Shown: positions 7,570-16,825, counted from the first letter of the stretch. The stretch: DNA of 64,000 bases from Myxococcaceae bacterium (GCA_016000045.1 JAECQY010000002.1:31777-95776), one strand, 5' to 3'. Notes: generated by a model from the letters alone, not told the origin. Translations and numbers: made by a program.

Positions 7570-9309
7570 TCACTGATAAGATAGAGCCAATCCGCTCCAA
7601 GGTTCCACCTCCTCACTTGTGCACGTTGACGAACTGCAGATCAAAACACTCGCCTCTTGCTCATGTTGCAATTGAATCGTTTGGCTACCAAAATTAAACA
7701 AAACCCAAACCGTATTCTGTTCATAACTTCTGGAAATCAAAAGTAAGTTTGGATTAGCTGTCGAGTGAATTTTTTGATTTCCCAATCTCAGTGCTGCACT
7801 CTGAGTTCGGAAGTAGATTAACTTACGATAGAGCCAGTAGATGGAATCTCGATAGTCATCGCTCTGCTCTTCGACAGAGTCCGTGGCACTGGAAAATGGA
7901 ATCCACGGAGCATGGCTACTGAAGCCTTTATACTCTCTTGTCTCCCATTGCATGGGAGTACGAGACTCCTGTCGTTTCAATGGAATATAGGGACTTCCTG
8001 TCCAATAGCGAAACCAGGCTGCTTTGCTCATGATGCGATGCAGGGGATCTGGACCTTCTTCCCAATGCCCCTCTCCTTCCCGTATCCCAATTTCTTCGCC
8101 ATAATAGACAACGGGTGTACCTCGCATTGTCATCAATAGAAACGCTGCTAAGCGCGCTTTTTCATCGCTATTTCCGAATCTTGTATAGTGTCGAACTCGG
8201 TTCTGATGGCTAAACGAGTTGATCGGCCAATCACTGCTGGAGCTACTCGTTTCAATCTCCGTCCATTTTTCTTGAAATGCTTGAGCGCCTAGATTGAGAC
8301 TCCATAAATCGGAATCAAAAGCGAGCGGAACCCCCTCTCCTTTTAAGCCTCTTAACTGAGAGGCAGCGTACAGCCCTTCTCCGAAATCAACATCGTTTTC
8401 TGCGAGCAAAACGGCATTATATTCATCCGTAAGATGCCGCACCTGCAAGAATATCCCTTGAAGCTCCTCCCAGCGATCGCGATCGTTGGAATGCTCTTGG
8501 CTCCAGTAGCGATAAAAAAAGCTTTGAACCCAGCGCATCGACAAGAAAGTGCTTGGATTATTTTTAAGATGCTTTTCTTTCAGGTAGCAATTGGCAAGGT
8601 CCAGTCGAAAACCCTCTACACCGTTTTTGAGCCAGAACTTCATGATTTCCAGAACCTCATCCACCACAGCTGAATTTCTCCAATTTAAGTCTGGCTGCTC
8701 TCGAAAAAAAGAATGGAGGTAATACTGATGGCTGCCGGAATCATATTCCCAAACAGACTCATCCAAACGAGAAATCCAATTATTAGGCTGATCTCTCCAA
8801 AGATACCAATCACGCTTTGGACTTTGTTTTGAGCGACGCGCTTCTATAAACCAAGGATGCAAACGAGACGTGTGATTTACCAGCAAGTCTAAAACAATTT
8901 TAAGGTCGCATTTCTTGGCTTCTGCCATCAAATCCTTGAAATCGCTCCAAGTGCCTAGCTTGGGGTGAATACCATAGTAATCGGTGACATCGTGCCCAAA
9001 ATCATCTTCTGAAGAAGGGTGTATCGACGAAATCCAAACGGCTCCAATCCCCAGAGATTTCAGATAACTCAGTCTTTGCGTCAGTCCTCGCAGATCTCCA
9101 ACCCCATCTCCGTTGGAGTCTTGGAAGCTTGGAAGGTAAACGTGATAAAAGACCCTTTCTTTCCACCAAGGAGGGTTTTCCTCCTGACGTGCCGGGTTCG
9201 GATCCTGGAGAGCCGCTGAAAATCGAAAGGTCGTCTGCGATGAATCTTGCCGAGAGTGATAAAATCCAACCAGTACCCCCAGCATGGAAAGAAATGCGCC
9301 CAAAATCAT
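7570..9309 (-). CDS. GH13 alpha-amylase family protein, membrane-anchored or exported, active site altered
   Basis: A 579-residue protein of the oligo-1,6-glucosidase/trehalose-synthase branch of GH13. It begins with a hydrophobic segment (MILGAFLSMLGVLVGFY), so it is probably anchored to or exported across the inner membrane. Seen in order are VFYHVYLPSFQDSNGDG, GVWISS-like beta2, VLDLLVNHTS (region I), GFRLDLAN with the nucleophile Asp (region II) and VLLAENDV with the acid/base Glu (region III). Region IV, normally NHD with the third catalytic Asp, reads SHQN at 8191-8211. A TPMQWE-type segment and a beta-sandwich tail follow. It lies 32 bases after glyA and is convergent with the giant OTU gene. 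It may be a real hydrolase with a shifted residue or a non-catalytic relative such as rBAT/4F2hc. Confidence 0.82.
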   Translation of the reverse strand: MILGAFLSMLGVLVGFYHSRQDSSQTTFRFSAALQDPNPARQEENPPWWKERVFYHVYLPSFQDSNGDGVGDLRGLTQRLSYLKSLGIGAVWISSIHPSSEDDFGHDVTDYYGIHPKLGTWSDFKDLMAEAKKCDLKIVLDLLVNHTSRLHPWFIEARRSKQSPKRDWYLWRDQPNNWISRLDESVWEYDSGSHQYYLHSFFREQPDLNWRNSAVVDEVLEIMKFWLKNGVEGFRLDLANCYLKEKHLKNNPSTFLSMRWVQSFFYRYWSQEHSNDRDRWEELQGIFLQVRHLTDEYNAVLLAENDVDFGEGLYAASQLRGLKGEGVPLAFDSDLWSLNLGAQAFQEKWTEIETSSSSSDWPINSFSHQNRVRHYTRFGNSDEKARLAAFLLMTMRGTPVVYYGEEIGIREGEGHWEEGPDPLHRIMSKAAWFRYWTGSPYIPLKRQESRTPMQWETREYKGFSSHAPWIPFSSATDSVEEQSDDYRDSIYWLYRKLIYFRTQSAALRLGNQKIHSTANPNLLLISRSYEQNTVWVLFNFGSQTIQLQHEQEASVLICSSSTCTSEEVEPWSGLALSYQ

Positions 9310-9341
9310 GGCTAGAGAACGAGTGCCGAAGGCAAGTTATT

Positions 9342-10568
9342 TCAATACGACAGAGTGCTCAGCGTCGAGATTTCATGGCTGATCGATGCTGCAAGCTCAA
9401 TATCTTCAGGGGCATCTAGGATCCGTTCAACCCATCTGGCAATGCACAGCATATGACTTTCTCGAAACCCTCGAGTGGTAATCGCGGGAGTACCCATTCG
9501 AATCCCAGATGTCACCGTCGCGGGCTCAGGATCAAATGGTATCTTATTTTTATTGACCACGATACCGGCACGCTCCAGGGCTTCTTCGGCACGCTTGCCT
9601 GTGATTTTTTTGCTTCGTAGATCGATCAAGATAAGATGGTTATCTGTACTGCCCGAAACTAAATCAAAATTTTTCTGCTTTAACTCCCAAGCAAGCGTTC
9701 GAGCATTGCTTAAAACCCGCTCTTGATAACTTTTAAAACTTGGCAAAGAGGCCTCATAAAGGCAAACAGCCTTACCGGCAATGACATGCATCAAAGGCCC
9801 CCCTTGGGTCCCTGGAAACACACAGGAATCTACCCGCTTTCGATATTCGTCTTTGCATAAAATCATCCCACCTCGAGGGCCTCGTAAGGTCTTATGGGTC
9901 GTGGTGGTGACAAAATCAGCATACGGAATCGGCGAGGGATGAAGCCCGGCGGCTACGAGGCCTGCGATGTGAGCCATATCGACCCAAAGTTTAGCCTTTA
10001 CCTGGCGCGCAATGTCGGCAAAGCGTTCAAAATCGATGGTCCGGGGGTAAGCGGAAGCACCGGCCAGAATCAACTTGGGACGCTCTTGATGAGCCAATCG
10101 TTCCACCTCATCAAAATCAATCAACCCCGTCTCAGGAGAAACTCCATAGGGAACGATTCGATAAAGTTTGCCTGAAAAATTAACTTTTGCTCCATGCGTG
10201 AGATGTCCACCGTGATCCAAATTCATCGCCAGCACGGTATCTCCAGGATTGACTGCCGCCATGTAAATCGCCCAGTTCGCATTCGCGCCTGAATGAGGCT
10301 GAACATTGACATGTTCTGCATGAAACAGATTTTTGGCACGCTGGATCGCTAAATTTTCAACCGCATCAACGTGTTCGCATCCGCCGTAATAACGGGCTCC
10401 TGGATAGCCTTCCGCATACTTGTTGGTAAAAACGCTTCCCACAGCCTCTAAGACTGCCTCAGATACATAATTTTCACTGGCAATAAGCTCAAGACCGTGT
10501 GATTGACGACTTTTCTCTCGTTCAACAAGCCCCGCGATCTGCGGATCTATTTTAAACAATGCACTCAA
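9342..10568 (-). CDS. glyA: serine hydroxymethyltransferase
   Basis: Interconverts serine and glycine with tetrahydrofolate, the main one-carbon source, as a PLP enzyme in the cytoplasm. The 408-residue protein shows [14 protein letters not shown], the [15 protein letters not shown] substrate loop and the PLP-lysine segment [15 protein letters not shown]. The start is a TTG whose TTGA overlaps the TGA stop of the upstream zinc-ribbon gene; AGAGGTG about five bases upstream is a strong ribosome site and decides this start. It is translationally coupled to the upstream gene. Confidence 0.97.
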   Translation of the reverse strand: MSALFKIDPQIAGLVEREKSRQSHGLELIASENYVSEAVLEAVGSVFTNKYAEGYPGARYYGGCEHVDAVENLAIQRAKNLFHAEHVNVQPHSGANANWAIYMAAVNPGDTVLAMNLDHGGHLTHGAKVNFSGKLYRIVPYGVSPETGLIDFDEVERLAHQERPKLILAGASAYPRTIDFERFADIARQVKAKLWVDMAHIAGLVAAGLHPSPIPYADFVTTTTHKTLRGPRGGMILCKDEYRKRVDSCVFPGTQGGPLMHVIAGKAVCLYEASLPSFKSYQERVLSNARTLAWELKQKNFDLVSGSTDNHLILIDLRSKKITGKRAEEALERAGIVVNKNKIPFDPEPATVTSGIRMGTPAITTRGFRESHMLCIARWVERILDAPEDIELAASISHEISTLSTLSY

Positions 10569-11281
10569 CTAAGCACCTCTGGAATCAAAAGACGTTGGCA
10601 AAATGGGCAAGATTCCAACAGTTCCCCCTTCGAAACTCGATTGTATAATTCGGGAGGCAGTGCGCGCTTGCAGGCGGTACAGACTCCCTGAGAAAGAATT
10701 GCGATTGCGACACCCGCTCGCTTGGAAGCCACTTGCTCGTAGCGCTTGCCCAAGGAGCTTGGTAAGCGAACAAAAGCCTGCGTTCGATCTTCTTCTTCCT
10801 GAAAACGCCGTTCAGCAAGCTCGACAAGCTGGGCTTTCACTTGATCGGTTTCTTCTTGAAGCAAGAGCGTAGCTTTGCGCAACTCCTCTTGAACACCTGC
10901 AAGCTCTTTTTTGAGACGCTCTTCAACTTCAAAGAGCTCAAGCAGCTTGGTTTCCGATTCTGAAATCAATCGCTTCTGAAAGCCTATTTCGGAAATGAGA
11001 GTTGAATATTCGCGTTCTCCTCGAATTTTATCGGCACGAGCCTCCCATTTTCTAAGGTTCATTTTTTCCGTTTGGAGTTCGAGTTCGTGAAGGCCTTTTT
11101 GCTTCAAACACACGTTGAGCTTATCTTGAACCTCTTTCCCTTGAACATTCACGCAATCTATTTTTACTTTTGCTTGGTTGGCCACGGCCCTAAGCACTTT
11201 CTCTTGATCGATCAGTCCGCGAATGTTGAAATCTTTCGCTGCTAAATCCGATAAAAGAAGCAATTGTTCTCGAACGGTCAT
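10565..11281 (-). CDS. coiled-coil C4 zinc-ribbon protein (COG1579/CdsZ family)
   Basis: About 238 residues. A long charged heptad-repeat coiled coil (roughly residues 30-175, rich in E, K, L) is followed by a C-terminal zinc ribbon with CTAC and, about 20 residues later, CPFC. This is the layout of the COG1579 family, described in chlamydia as CdsZ; its role is not established outside that group, and nucleic-acid or secretion functions have been proposed. The frame also opens at GTG 11287, but ATG 11281 with GGAG seven bases upstream is preferred. It is coupled to glyA by a four-base overlap and follows tRNA-Met. Confidence 0.85.
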   Translation of the reverse strand: MTVREQLLLLSDLAAKDFNIRGLIDQEKVLRAVANQAKVKIDCVNVQGKEVQDKLNVCLKQKGLHELELQTEKMNLRKWEARADKIRGEREYSTLISEIGFQKRLISESETKLLELFEVEERLKKELAGVQEELRKATLLLQEETDQVKAQLVELAERRFQEEEDRTQAFVRLPSSLGKRYEQVASKRAGVAIAILSQGVCTACKRALPPELYNRVSKGELLESCPFCQRLLIPEVLS

Positions 11282-11297
11282 GCACACACTCCAGTTT

Positions 11298-11372
11298 TGG
11301 TGGGCCCGGCGGGATTCGAACCTGCGCGCGGTCGGTTATGAGCCGAATGCTCTACCGCTGAGCTACGGGCCC
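11298..11372 (-). tRNA. tRNA with anticodon CAT (elongator Met most likely)
   Basis: A 75-nt cloverleaf with acceptor GGGCCCG/CGGGCCC, discriminator A and encoded CCA. The anticodon loop is CTCATAA. The D-arm GCTC/GAGC and TTCGAAT T-loop are normal. Two stem irregularities are visible: a T-C pair at the top of the anticodon stem (27-43) and an A-C pair in the middle of the T-stem. CAT can be elongator Met or, if lysidine-modified, Ile2; the body does not look like an initiator. Confidence 0.9.
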
Positions 11373-11507
11373 ACAATGGAAATGCCTTCTTCCTTGTCGC
11401 ATAAATCGCCGCACGAATCAACCTCATGGACTACCGGAATTCCTAGCAAATGACAGCACAGAAAAAAACGGCACAGGGAAAGAATGACGGGGGGGGGCGA
11501 TTCTCTT

Positions 11508-12647
11508 TTACCCGTCTAATACGAAACAAGCAAATTTTAGGTAACGCAACTCTGGGCACACGTGAGGAAAAGGATGATCCATTCCCTGCCCCGAGACGCG
11601 TATCAGTTGTCCTCGGCGGCGAGCTTTTGCGAGAGCTTCTTCGTTTATTTGATGAAAATCGTTAAAATCGATTTGGCTGCTGCAGGAACTCAAGGCCAAA
11701 AGCCCTCCCGGAGTCACTCTTTGAGCTGCCATGGCAAAGATTTCAACGTACTTGCGCTTCGCTCCTTCCCGTTGCTCTCGCGAGTGGGCGAACGAAGGTG
11801 GGTCGACAATCACCAGATCTCTCAAATCTCGATGCTGGCTCAAATACTCCGAGACATCTTCAACACAGGCTTCGTGCAGATCGCCCTCCAATCCATTCAA
11901 CAACCAGTTTTGATGAGCAGAGCGAATCGCACCCTCAGAGATATCGACACTCGTCACCTGCTTCGCGCCTCCGAGCCCCGCATAGACCGAAAATCCACCC
12001 GTATAACTAAAGAGATTGAGGACGCGCTTTTCCAGGGCAAGGGATCGAATAAACTGTCGATTCTCTCTTTGATCAAAAAAGAAACCTGTCTTTTGCCCCT
12101 TTTCGAGATTGACCTGGAAGCGAACGCCATTTTCTCGAATCATAACTTCGGGTTCTTCGAGCACCGATTCTTCCCGCCGTTTTTTTTCAAGTATGCGAGA
12201 GCATCCCGTTGTCTCAGTAATCCAATGTTTGATCCACGCACGATTCCAAAATTCCGAAGGTCCTTGGCCATCTAATTGCAAAACCGCCGTATCTCCGTAA
12301 AGATCGCAAACGAGACCGGGAAATCGGTCCCCTTCCCCATTGATCAACCGATAGCCGTTGGTATCACTCTGACGAACAGGGCTGCGCAAGCGGTAGGCCA
12401 TTTTAAATCGCTCAAAAAAATAAAACTCGCTGGGAGGAGCCGATTCAAAACTCAAAATACGAAGAGCCAAAACGCTATTGGGGTCGTAAATCCCCCACGC
12501 TAGAAAGCCACTCTTATCCTCCACACGCGCTAAAGAAGCCCGTTCGACTTGCTCGGGCGCTTGAATCGCGTCGCGATAGACCCATGGATGCCCTCTTAAG
12601 ATGGAGCGCCGTAAATTGCGTGTCAAATAAACTCGAATTTTTTGCAT
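11508..12647 (-). CDS. rlmI: RlmI-type 23S rRNA methyltransferase (PUA plus class I methyltransferase)
   Basis: A 379-residue protein related to RlmI, which makes m5C1962 in 23S rRNA. The N-terminal PUA domain begins KIRVYLTRNLRRSILRGHPWVYRDAI, which includes the typical RGHPWVY segment. A short bridge GQKTGFFFDQRENR leads into the Rossmann methyltransferase with VLNLFSYTGGFSVYA (motif I), VDISEGAI and the catalytic-type DPPSFA. A conserved SSCSS segment lies near the C-terminus. It starts one base after the mscS stop on the same strand, so they form an operon. tRNA-Met lies downstream. The exact target base is inferred from family only. Confidence 0.88.
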   Translation of the reverse strand: MQKIRVYLTRNLRRSILRGHPWVYRDAIQAPEQVERASLARVEDKSGFLAWGIYDPNSVLALRILSFESAPPSEFYFFERFKMAYRLRSPVRQSDTNGYRLINGEGDRFPGLVCDLYGDTAVLQLDGQGPSEFWNRAWIKHWITETTGCSRILEKKRREESVLEEPEVMIRENGVRFQVNLEKGQKTGFFFDQRENRQFIRSLALEKRVLNLFSYTGGFSVYAGLGGAKQVTSVDISEGAIRSAHQNWLLNGLEGDLHEACVEDVSEYLSQHRDLRDLVIVDPPSFAHSREQREGAKRKYVEIFAMAAQRVTPGGLLALSSCSSQIDFNDFHQINEEALAKARRRGQLIRVSGQGMDHPFPHVCPELRYLKFACFVLDG

Positions 12648-12648
12648 G

Positions 12649-13827
12649 TTAACTTAATTCCGGTCTTATACTGCCCTGAGGAGGATAGTCTAAAGTATCG
12701 TCCAGTTGATCGATTTGGGCCTGCGAAAAATCAGGCACAGGGAGCGCATGATTGGCTCTCAGAGCGGCTATTTGATCACGAGCAAAATCCGGATCAATCT
12801 TCGAGGGACTGTAACTCTCTTGAAGAGATAGGGCTAAAGAGGTTCCTACTTCAGCGACTTTATCAAGAAAGCGAAGCAAAAGATCCTCTTGAACCGCTAG
12901 AAATTCTCGATGTTCAGTGGTGAGTACGTACGCTTGAATAGCCAAATCCAGCGAGTCTAAAGAGATGCCGACAAAACGCACCCGAGCCCCTTCGGAATCC
13001 ACTTTCGGATGGGCGTAGAGAATCTTCTGCAACTCGATCAACAGCAATCGAATTTGATCGGATGAACTCATGCGATGAACGCCCAGCGTGCACGTAAATC
13101 GAATGCGATCGCGAAGAGAGAGATTCTCTAATTGCATTTGAGCCAAGTCCGCATTCGGAACCGACAGTAAACTTCGTTCCTGAGTTCGTATTTTTGTGGT
13201 CCGGATTCCAATCTCTTCGACTTTTCCCGTCTGACTCCCAAAACGGCATTCATCACCCACACGAATTGGGTGATCCAACAGCAACATAATACCGCCAATG
13301 AAGTCACCCACCATTTTTTGGGCACCCAATGCCACGGCAATTCCCCCCACACTAATGCCTGCGATCAAGGCTGTTACGTTAACGCCAATATTTTGGAGAA
13401 AGGTCACGAGCGCCAAGAGTGCTGCAACAGCTTTAAGCGTCTTGCGGCCGAGGGGGATCATTCCAATCATTCCCCCTTGTCCATTGGATTTGAGATGCTC
13501 AGCAAGCCATTCGCCTAGGAGATCAACCACACTGAAAACAAACCAAGTGAGAATGAAAGCAGAGAAAACAATCGCCGAGTGCTGAAAATAAAGATCCCAA
13601 TTCTCTGGTAAGAGCAAGACTCTCTTGGCCAACGTAAAAAGCATCAAAGCCAATCCGGCTCGAATAGGCGTAAACCCAAGGCGAATCATATTTTTGTCAA
13701 AGGTCGGGATTCGCTTCAATATTTGAATTCCAAGCAACCGCACCAGGAATCGCGTTAAATAAAAAGACAATAGGTACGACCCGACTGCCAGAAGAATTAA
13801 GATGGAAGCTTGTATCAGCACGCTCAT
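12649..13827 (-). CDS. small-conductance mechanosensitive channel (MscS family)
   Basis: A 392-residue inner-membrane channel that opens under membrane tension to release solutes on hypo-osmotic shock. Four or so hydrophobic helices lie in residues 1-150. The pore helix with the Gly/Ala pattern is at about 152-180 (GISVGGIAVALGAQ...MVGDFIGG). Then comes the cytoplasmic beta domain with DHPIRVGD, VEEIGIRTTKIRT and VPNADLA, all classic MscS positions. The C-terminal tail of 40 residues is Pro/Asp-rich. Its ATG overlaps the stop of a 49-codon ORF upstream (ATGA), and rlmI follows after one base. Confidence 0.93.
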   Translation of the reverse strand: MSVLIQASILILLAVGSYLLSFYLTRFLVRLLGIQILKRIPTFDKNMIRLGFTPIRAGLALMLFTLAKRVLLLPENWDLYFQHSAIVFSAFILTWFVFSVVDLLGEWLAEHLKSNGQGGMIGMIPLGRKTLKAVAALLALVTFLQNIGVNVTALIAGISVGGIAVALGAQKMVGDFIGGIMLLLDHPIRVGDECRFGSQTGKVEEIGIRTTKIRTQERSLLSVPNADLAQMQLENLSLRDRIRFTCTLGVHRMSSSDQIRLLLIELQKILYAHPKVDSEGARVRFVGISLDSLDLAIQAYVLTTEHREFLAVQEDLLLRFLDKVAEVGTSLALSLQESYSPSKIDPDFARDQIAALRANHALPVPDFSQAQIDQLDDTLDYPPQGSIRPELS

Positions 13828-13973
13828 TCTTGCAAACCAGGCCCTTCGAACCTAAGCTCGTCCTTAATTGGATCTTTGAAACCGGGACGCAAAGGCAATG
13901 CATCCGGGTGATCCGTTTGGTACTGTAACACCTTTTGGTCTCTTGGCAAAAGATGTTTGGCAAGCGTTTTCAT
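13824..13973 (-). CDS. 49-residue ORF coupled to mscS (hypothetical)
   Basis: An ATG at 13973 opens 49 codons beginning MKTLAKHLLPRDQ and ending at a TGA that overlaps the mscS ATG. GAAGGA abuts the start codon. The peptide is hydrophilic with many Pro, Lys and Asp and no membrane segment or known motif. The ATGA overlap is the main argument for its being translated; it may be a leader that couples mscS translation. No function is proposed. Confidence 0.4.
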   Translation of the reverse strand: MKTLAKHLLPRDQKVLQYQTDHPDALPLRPGFKDPIKDELRFEGPGLQE

Positions 13974-13986
13974 TCCTTCGAAATCT

Positions 13987-14832
13987 ATGTTAGAGCTGCC
14001 TTTTAGTATGATTTTAAACGTTTCGGGTTATTGTTTTGCCCACCTCACCCATCTGCCGAAAATGCGCGAAGCCCTGGCAAATCATTGCAAGGCTCAAAAT
14101 TTAAAAGGCACCATTTTGCTTAGCCCAGAAGGCATTAATGTGTTTTTAGCGGGCCCTCGCACGGGCGTAGAATCAGCCATGGATTTGATTCGAAGCTATC
14201 CAGGTTTAGAATCCTTTGTAGGCAAGGAAAGTTTCTCAGAGACTCAACCCTTTCGGCGCATGCTGGTTCGCTTAAAGAAAGAAGTTATCTCTTTCGGCGT
14301 AGAGAAAGCCAATCCTTTGCACCATGAGGCTCCTCGATTGAGTCCGAAAGATTTAAAACGCTGGTTGGATGAAGGAAAAGAACTGATTTTGCTAGACACT
14401 CGAAACGACTACGAAGTTGAGTTGGGAACTTTTCAAAACGCTGAACACTTTGACTTGAAAAGCTTTCGTGCATTCATTCCAGCGGTTGAAGAAAAAAGAA
14501 CAACTTGGAAGCACAAAACAGTGGTCACTTTCTGCACCGGAGGAATCCGATGCGAAAAAGCGGCTCCCTTTATGAAGATGCTTGGATACGAAGACGTCTA
14601 TCAGCTTGAAGGCGGTATTCTTAAATATTTTGAAGAAGTGGGAGGCGAACACTGGAACGGAGATTGCTTTGTCTTTGACCAACGCGTCGCGCTCAACCCC
14701 GAACTCAAACCAAGCGGTCATGGTCTTTGCTTTGACTGCCAGACAGTCCTTCCTCACGCCGGTGACCCATGCCCGACCTGCTCGCCTTTGAACGTTCCGC
14801 ACGAGAACTTCGACAAGACAAGCCACATTTAA
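13987..14832 (+). CDS. trhO: tRNA uridine 5-hydroxylase (rhodanese-domain, TrhO/YceA)
   Basis: Oxygen-dependent tRNA U34 hydroxylase needed to make 5-oxyacetyl-uridine derivatives. The N-terminal acylphosphatase-like domain contains YCFAHL...KGTILLSPEGINVFLAG. A rhodanese domain follows with the active Cys loop CTGGIRCEKA near residue 182, then GGILKYFEE, the W-N-G-D-C-F-V-F-D segment and C-terminal CxxC pairs (CFDC, CPTC). The frame is open from 13957, but that would run over the divergent 49-residue ORF; 13987 or 14008 are equally good ATGs. The 3' end overlaps the next gene by 64 bases. Confidence 0.9.
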   Translation: MLELPFSMILNVSGYCFAHLTHLPKMREALANHCKAQNLKGTILLSPEGINVFLAGPRTGVESAMDLIRSYPGLESFVGKESFSETQPFRRMLVRLKKEVISFGVEKANPLHHEAPRLSPKDLKRWLDEGKELILLDTRNDYEVELGTFQNAEHFDLKSFRAFIPAVEEKRTTWKHKTVVTFCTGGIRCEKAAPFMKMLGYEDVYQLEGGILKYFEEVGGEHWNGDCFVFDQRVALNPELKPSGHGLCFDCQTVLPHAGDPCPTCSPLNVPHENFDKTSHI

Positions 14833-15668
14833 ATACGCGTCCCATTAGGATACGAGGCCTGGCTGTTGGAGAGTCTTATTTGACTTATCTGAACAGGCGA
14901 ATTCCCTTAGAAGACCCGGACGCGTGGACACGAGCGCTTGAAGCTGGAGAGCTTTGCTTGGATGGCAAGGTGCTTAGCCAGGATACCGTGATCCAATCGA
15001 ACAGCCGTTTGTCCCACACCCGAATGGAGCCAGCGGAACCGGAAATCAACATCCATTTGTCGGTTGTTTACGAAGACAAGGCTCTTCTGGTTTTAGATAA
15101 ACCCCACAATCTTCCCGTGCATCCTTGCGGCCGCTACCACCATCATAGTTTTTCAGTCATTGCCGAGCATGCCTGGCCAGAGCTTACCCTAAAACTCGTT
15201 CATCGATTGGACGCCGCAACTTCTGGTCTTTTATTGCTCGCCAAAACAGCTTCCGTCGCGCGCGATCTCGTTCATCAATTTGAACATCGTCGCGTTAAAA
15301 AAAGCTATCTAGCCAGAGTTTATCCAGAACCTACTTGGACAAAATTCGAATGCAACGAGCCCATTGGTACCCATCGCCTTGATCGCGGTTCTCGAGGCAT
15401 TTCAAAAAACGGCCAAGAAGCTCGAACGCGCTTTGTTCATCAGGGGCATGGAATCGTTGAAGCCCAGCCCATCACTGGAAGAACGAATCAGATCCGTGTT
15501 CACTTGAGCCAACTTAGGCATCCGATTATGGGAGATACTCTGTACGGAGGTGCTGCTGCGCATCGATTATTTTTACATGCTTCGACACTTCAATGCCTTC
15601 ATCCACTAACCCAGGAAGAACTTTTATTTCACAGCGCAGCCCCACAATTCGGCTCTGACTCAAGATGA
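14769..15668 (+). CDS. RluA-family pseudouridine synthase
   Basis: A 299-residue enzyme that isomerises uridine to pseudouridine in rRNA or tRNA. An S4-like N-terminal segment (LTYLNRRIPLED) precedes the catalytic domain. The signature HRLDAATSGLLLLAK has the catalytic Asp near residue 148. KKSYLARV, PITGRTNQIRVHL and GDTLYGG follow in normal order. No later start keeps the S4 part, so the 64-base overlap with trhO is accepted. Target site is not predictable; the family includes RluA, RluC, RluD and TruC. Translation overlap with a tRNA-modification gene suggests co-expression. Confidence 0.92.
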   Translation: MPDLLAFERSARELRQDKPHLNTRPIRIRGLAVGESYLTYLNRRIPLEDPDAWTRALEAGELCLDGKVLSQDTVIQSNSRLSHTRMEPAEPEINIHLSVVYEDKALLVLDKPHNLPVHPCGRYHHHSFSVIAEHAWPELTLKLVHRLDAATSGLLLLAKTASVARDLVHQFEHRRVKKSYLARVYPEPTWTKFECNEPIGTHRLDRGSRGISKNGQEARTRFVHQGHGIVEAQPITGRTNQIRVHLSQLRHPIMGDTLYGGAAAHRLFLHASTLQCLHPLTQEELLFHSAAPQFGSDSR

Positions 15669-16321
15669 CCAAAATTTCGTAAATTCATCGATCAAGTTAA
15701 GGAATAGCTTCCAAAGTTTTCATAAAAAGGAAAAATTCCCTGAGCAACTAAAATAAGCATAAAACATCTCGCTTCCTATTCTACTTTCACGCTTGCATTG
15801 CAAAAGATTCTGATTGAAAATAACGACTATGTTCGCCGGACAAAGATGAGATATACCGACAAAGCGCACCCTAGAAATTGGGTGAAAGTTAACGCAACTG
15901 ACTTGTTATTCCAGATCTTCAGTCGTTTTTTCAGATTGATGCTCGATGCCAAAACAATCAAACCTTCGAAGGGAAGGCATTTAACCACAATAACAATGTT
16001 ATTGTGGCCTGAACACCGTTGATCTTTGAAAAATCCATATTGACTAAATAAATCCGGATAACATTACAGAAATACCCCCCCCTTCTCTCTGACGATGTAT
16101 CCTCAAAAGACAATGACGACCCCGAAGCACACTGGCACCGCCTGATCCAAGTGGAGGCTGCGGTCCACGTCTGTGGCCTGGAACTTCAGGACTCGTCTCC
16201 AACAAAAGAGGCAATTTTTTTATTTCCTTCTTGGTTTCGTCCTTTGGCTGATTTTTAGTTCGAAGCGCAATATAGTGGTTAGCAGAACGACTATTTGCTT
16301 GCGTCACAGGCTTTTCACTGA
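15669..16321. other. gene-poor stretch with a palindrome and unrecognised debris
   Basis: No convincing gene was found in these roughly 650 bases. Short frames here lack family features. The stretch holds the 23-nt palindrome listed separately and, near its right end, sequence that may be the decayed 5' half of the adjacent IS element, though no transposase N-terminus could be read from it. A run of seven or eight C occurs near 16075-16081. Confidence 0.6.
15985..16007. repeat. 23-nt perfect palindrome
   Basis: Arms CCACAATAACA and TGTTATTGTGG are exact reverse complements around a single central A. No T-run follows on either strand, so it is not a standard terminator. It may be an operator or part of a mobile-element end. 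Confidence 0.7.
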
Positions 16322-16825
16322 CAAAAGCAAGCCAAACCTGGTCAGCAGCATGCGAGCGGAGCTCAGCACGGTGCCGAACGAGCGATTGGACTTTCGAGAG
16401 GAGGACTTACCACAAAGATTCAGTTGGCCACCGATGCGCATGGAAATCCAATCGATTTTGAAATCACAGGGAGTGAAGTACAGGATGCAACCGTCGCCCA
16501 TAAAATCATCAACCAGGCCCATAGAGCCGAGAACGTAATTGCTGATAAGGGCTATGATTCAGATGAAATTCGGCGACACATCCGAAATCGAAGTGCAATA
16601 CCGATTATTCCGCGCCGTTCGAACAGTATGAGACCAAATTCAGAATTTGACTCCCATTTGTACAAGCACCGCCATCTTGTTGAAAATTTATTCGCGAGAC
16701 TGAAGCACTTAAGAGGTATTGCGACTAGGTTAGAGAAATTAGCTCGAAACTACCGGGCAATTGTTTGTTTGGCCTGTTCGATGATTTGGTTGAAGTTAGG
16801 AGAATTAAATGAGGACACGCCCTAG
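16322..16825 (+). pseudogene. IS5-family (IS427-type) transposase, 5'-truncated remnant
   Basis: The frame is open after a TGA at 16319-16321 and lacks its own plausible start. It reads QQHASGAQHG, then AIGLSRGGLTTKIQLATDA, VIADKGYDSDEIR (DDE-type Asp region) and HLVENLFARLKH with the catalytic Glu, which is the usual C-terminal half of IS427-group transposases. The N-terminal helix-turn-helix and first catalytic region are absent or scrambled. The right end GAGGACACGCCCTA at 16811-16824 looks like a terminal inverted repeat and overlaps the stop codon; a matching left end was not found. The element is therefore judged dead. Confidence 0.85.

Noticed and set aside
10569..11300. Glycine riboswitch or other leader upstream of glyA
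   Set aside because: glyA is coupled directly to the zinc-ribbon gene, with no leader space, and no aptamer-like structure was seen before the operon.
11488..11496. Run of nine G between rlmI and tRNA-Met, as a phase-variation tract
   Set aside because: It lies beyond the rlmI stop, not in a coding region or promoter spacer, so slippage would have no obvious effect. It may also be a sequencing-prone spot.
13697..13963. 88-codon minus-strand ORF at the mscS start
   Set aside because: It overlaps the mscS N-terminus in another frame. The 49-codon ORF with the ATGA junction is a better candidate.
16173..16538. 121-codon plus-strand ORF over the IS remnant
   Set aside because: The transposase motifs are in the neighbouring frame; this ORF is a shadow.
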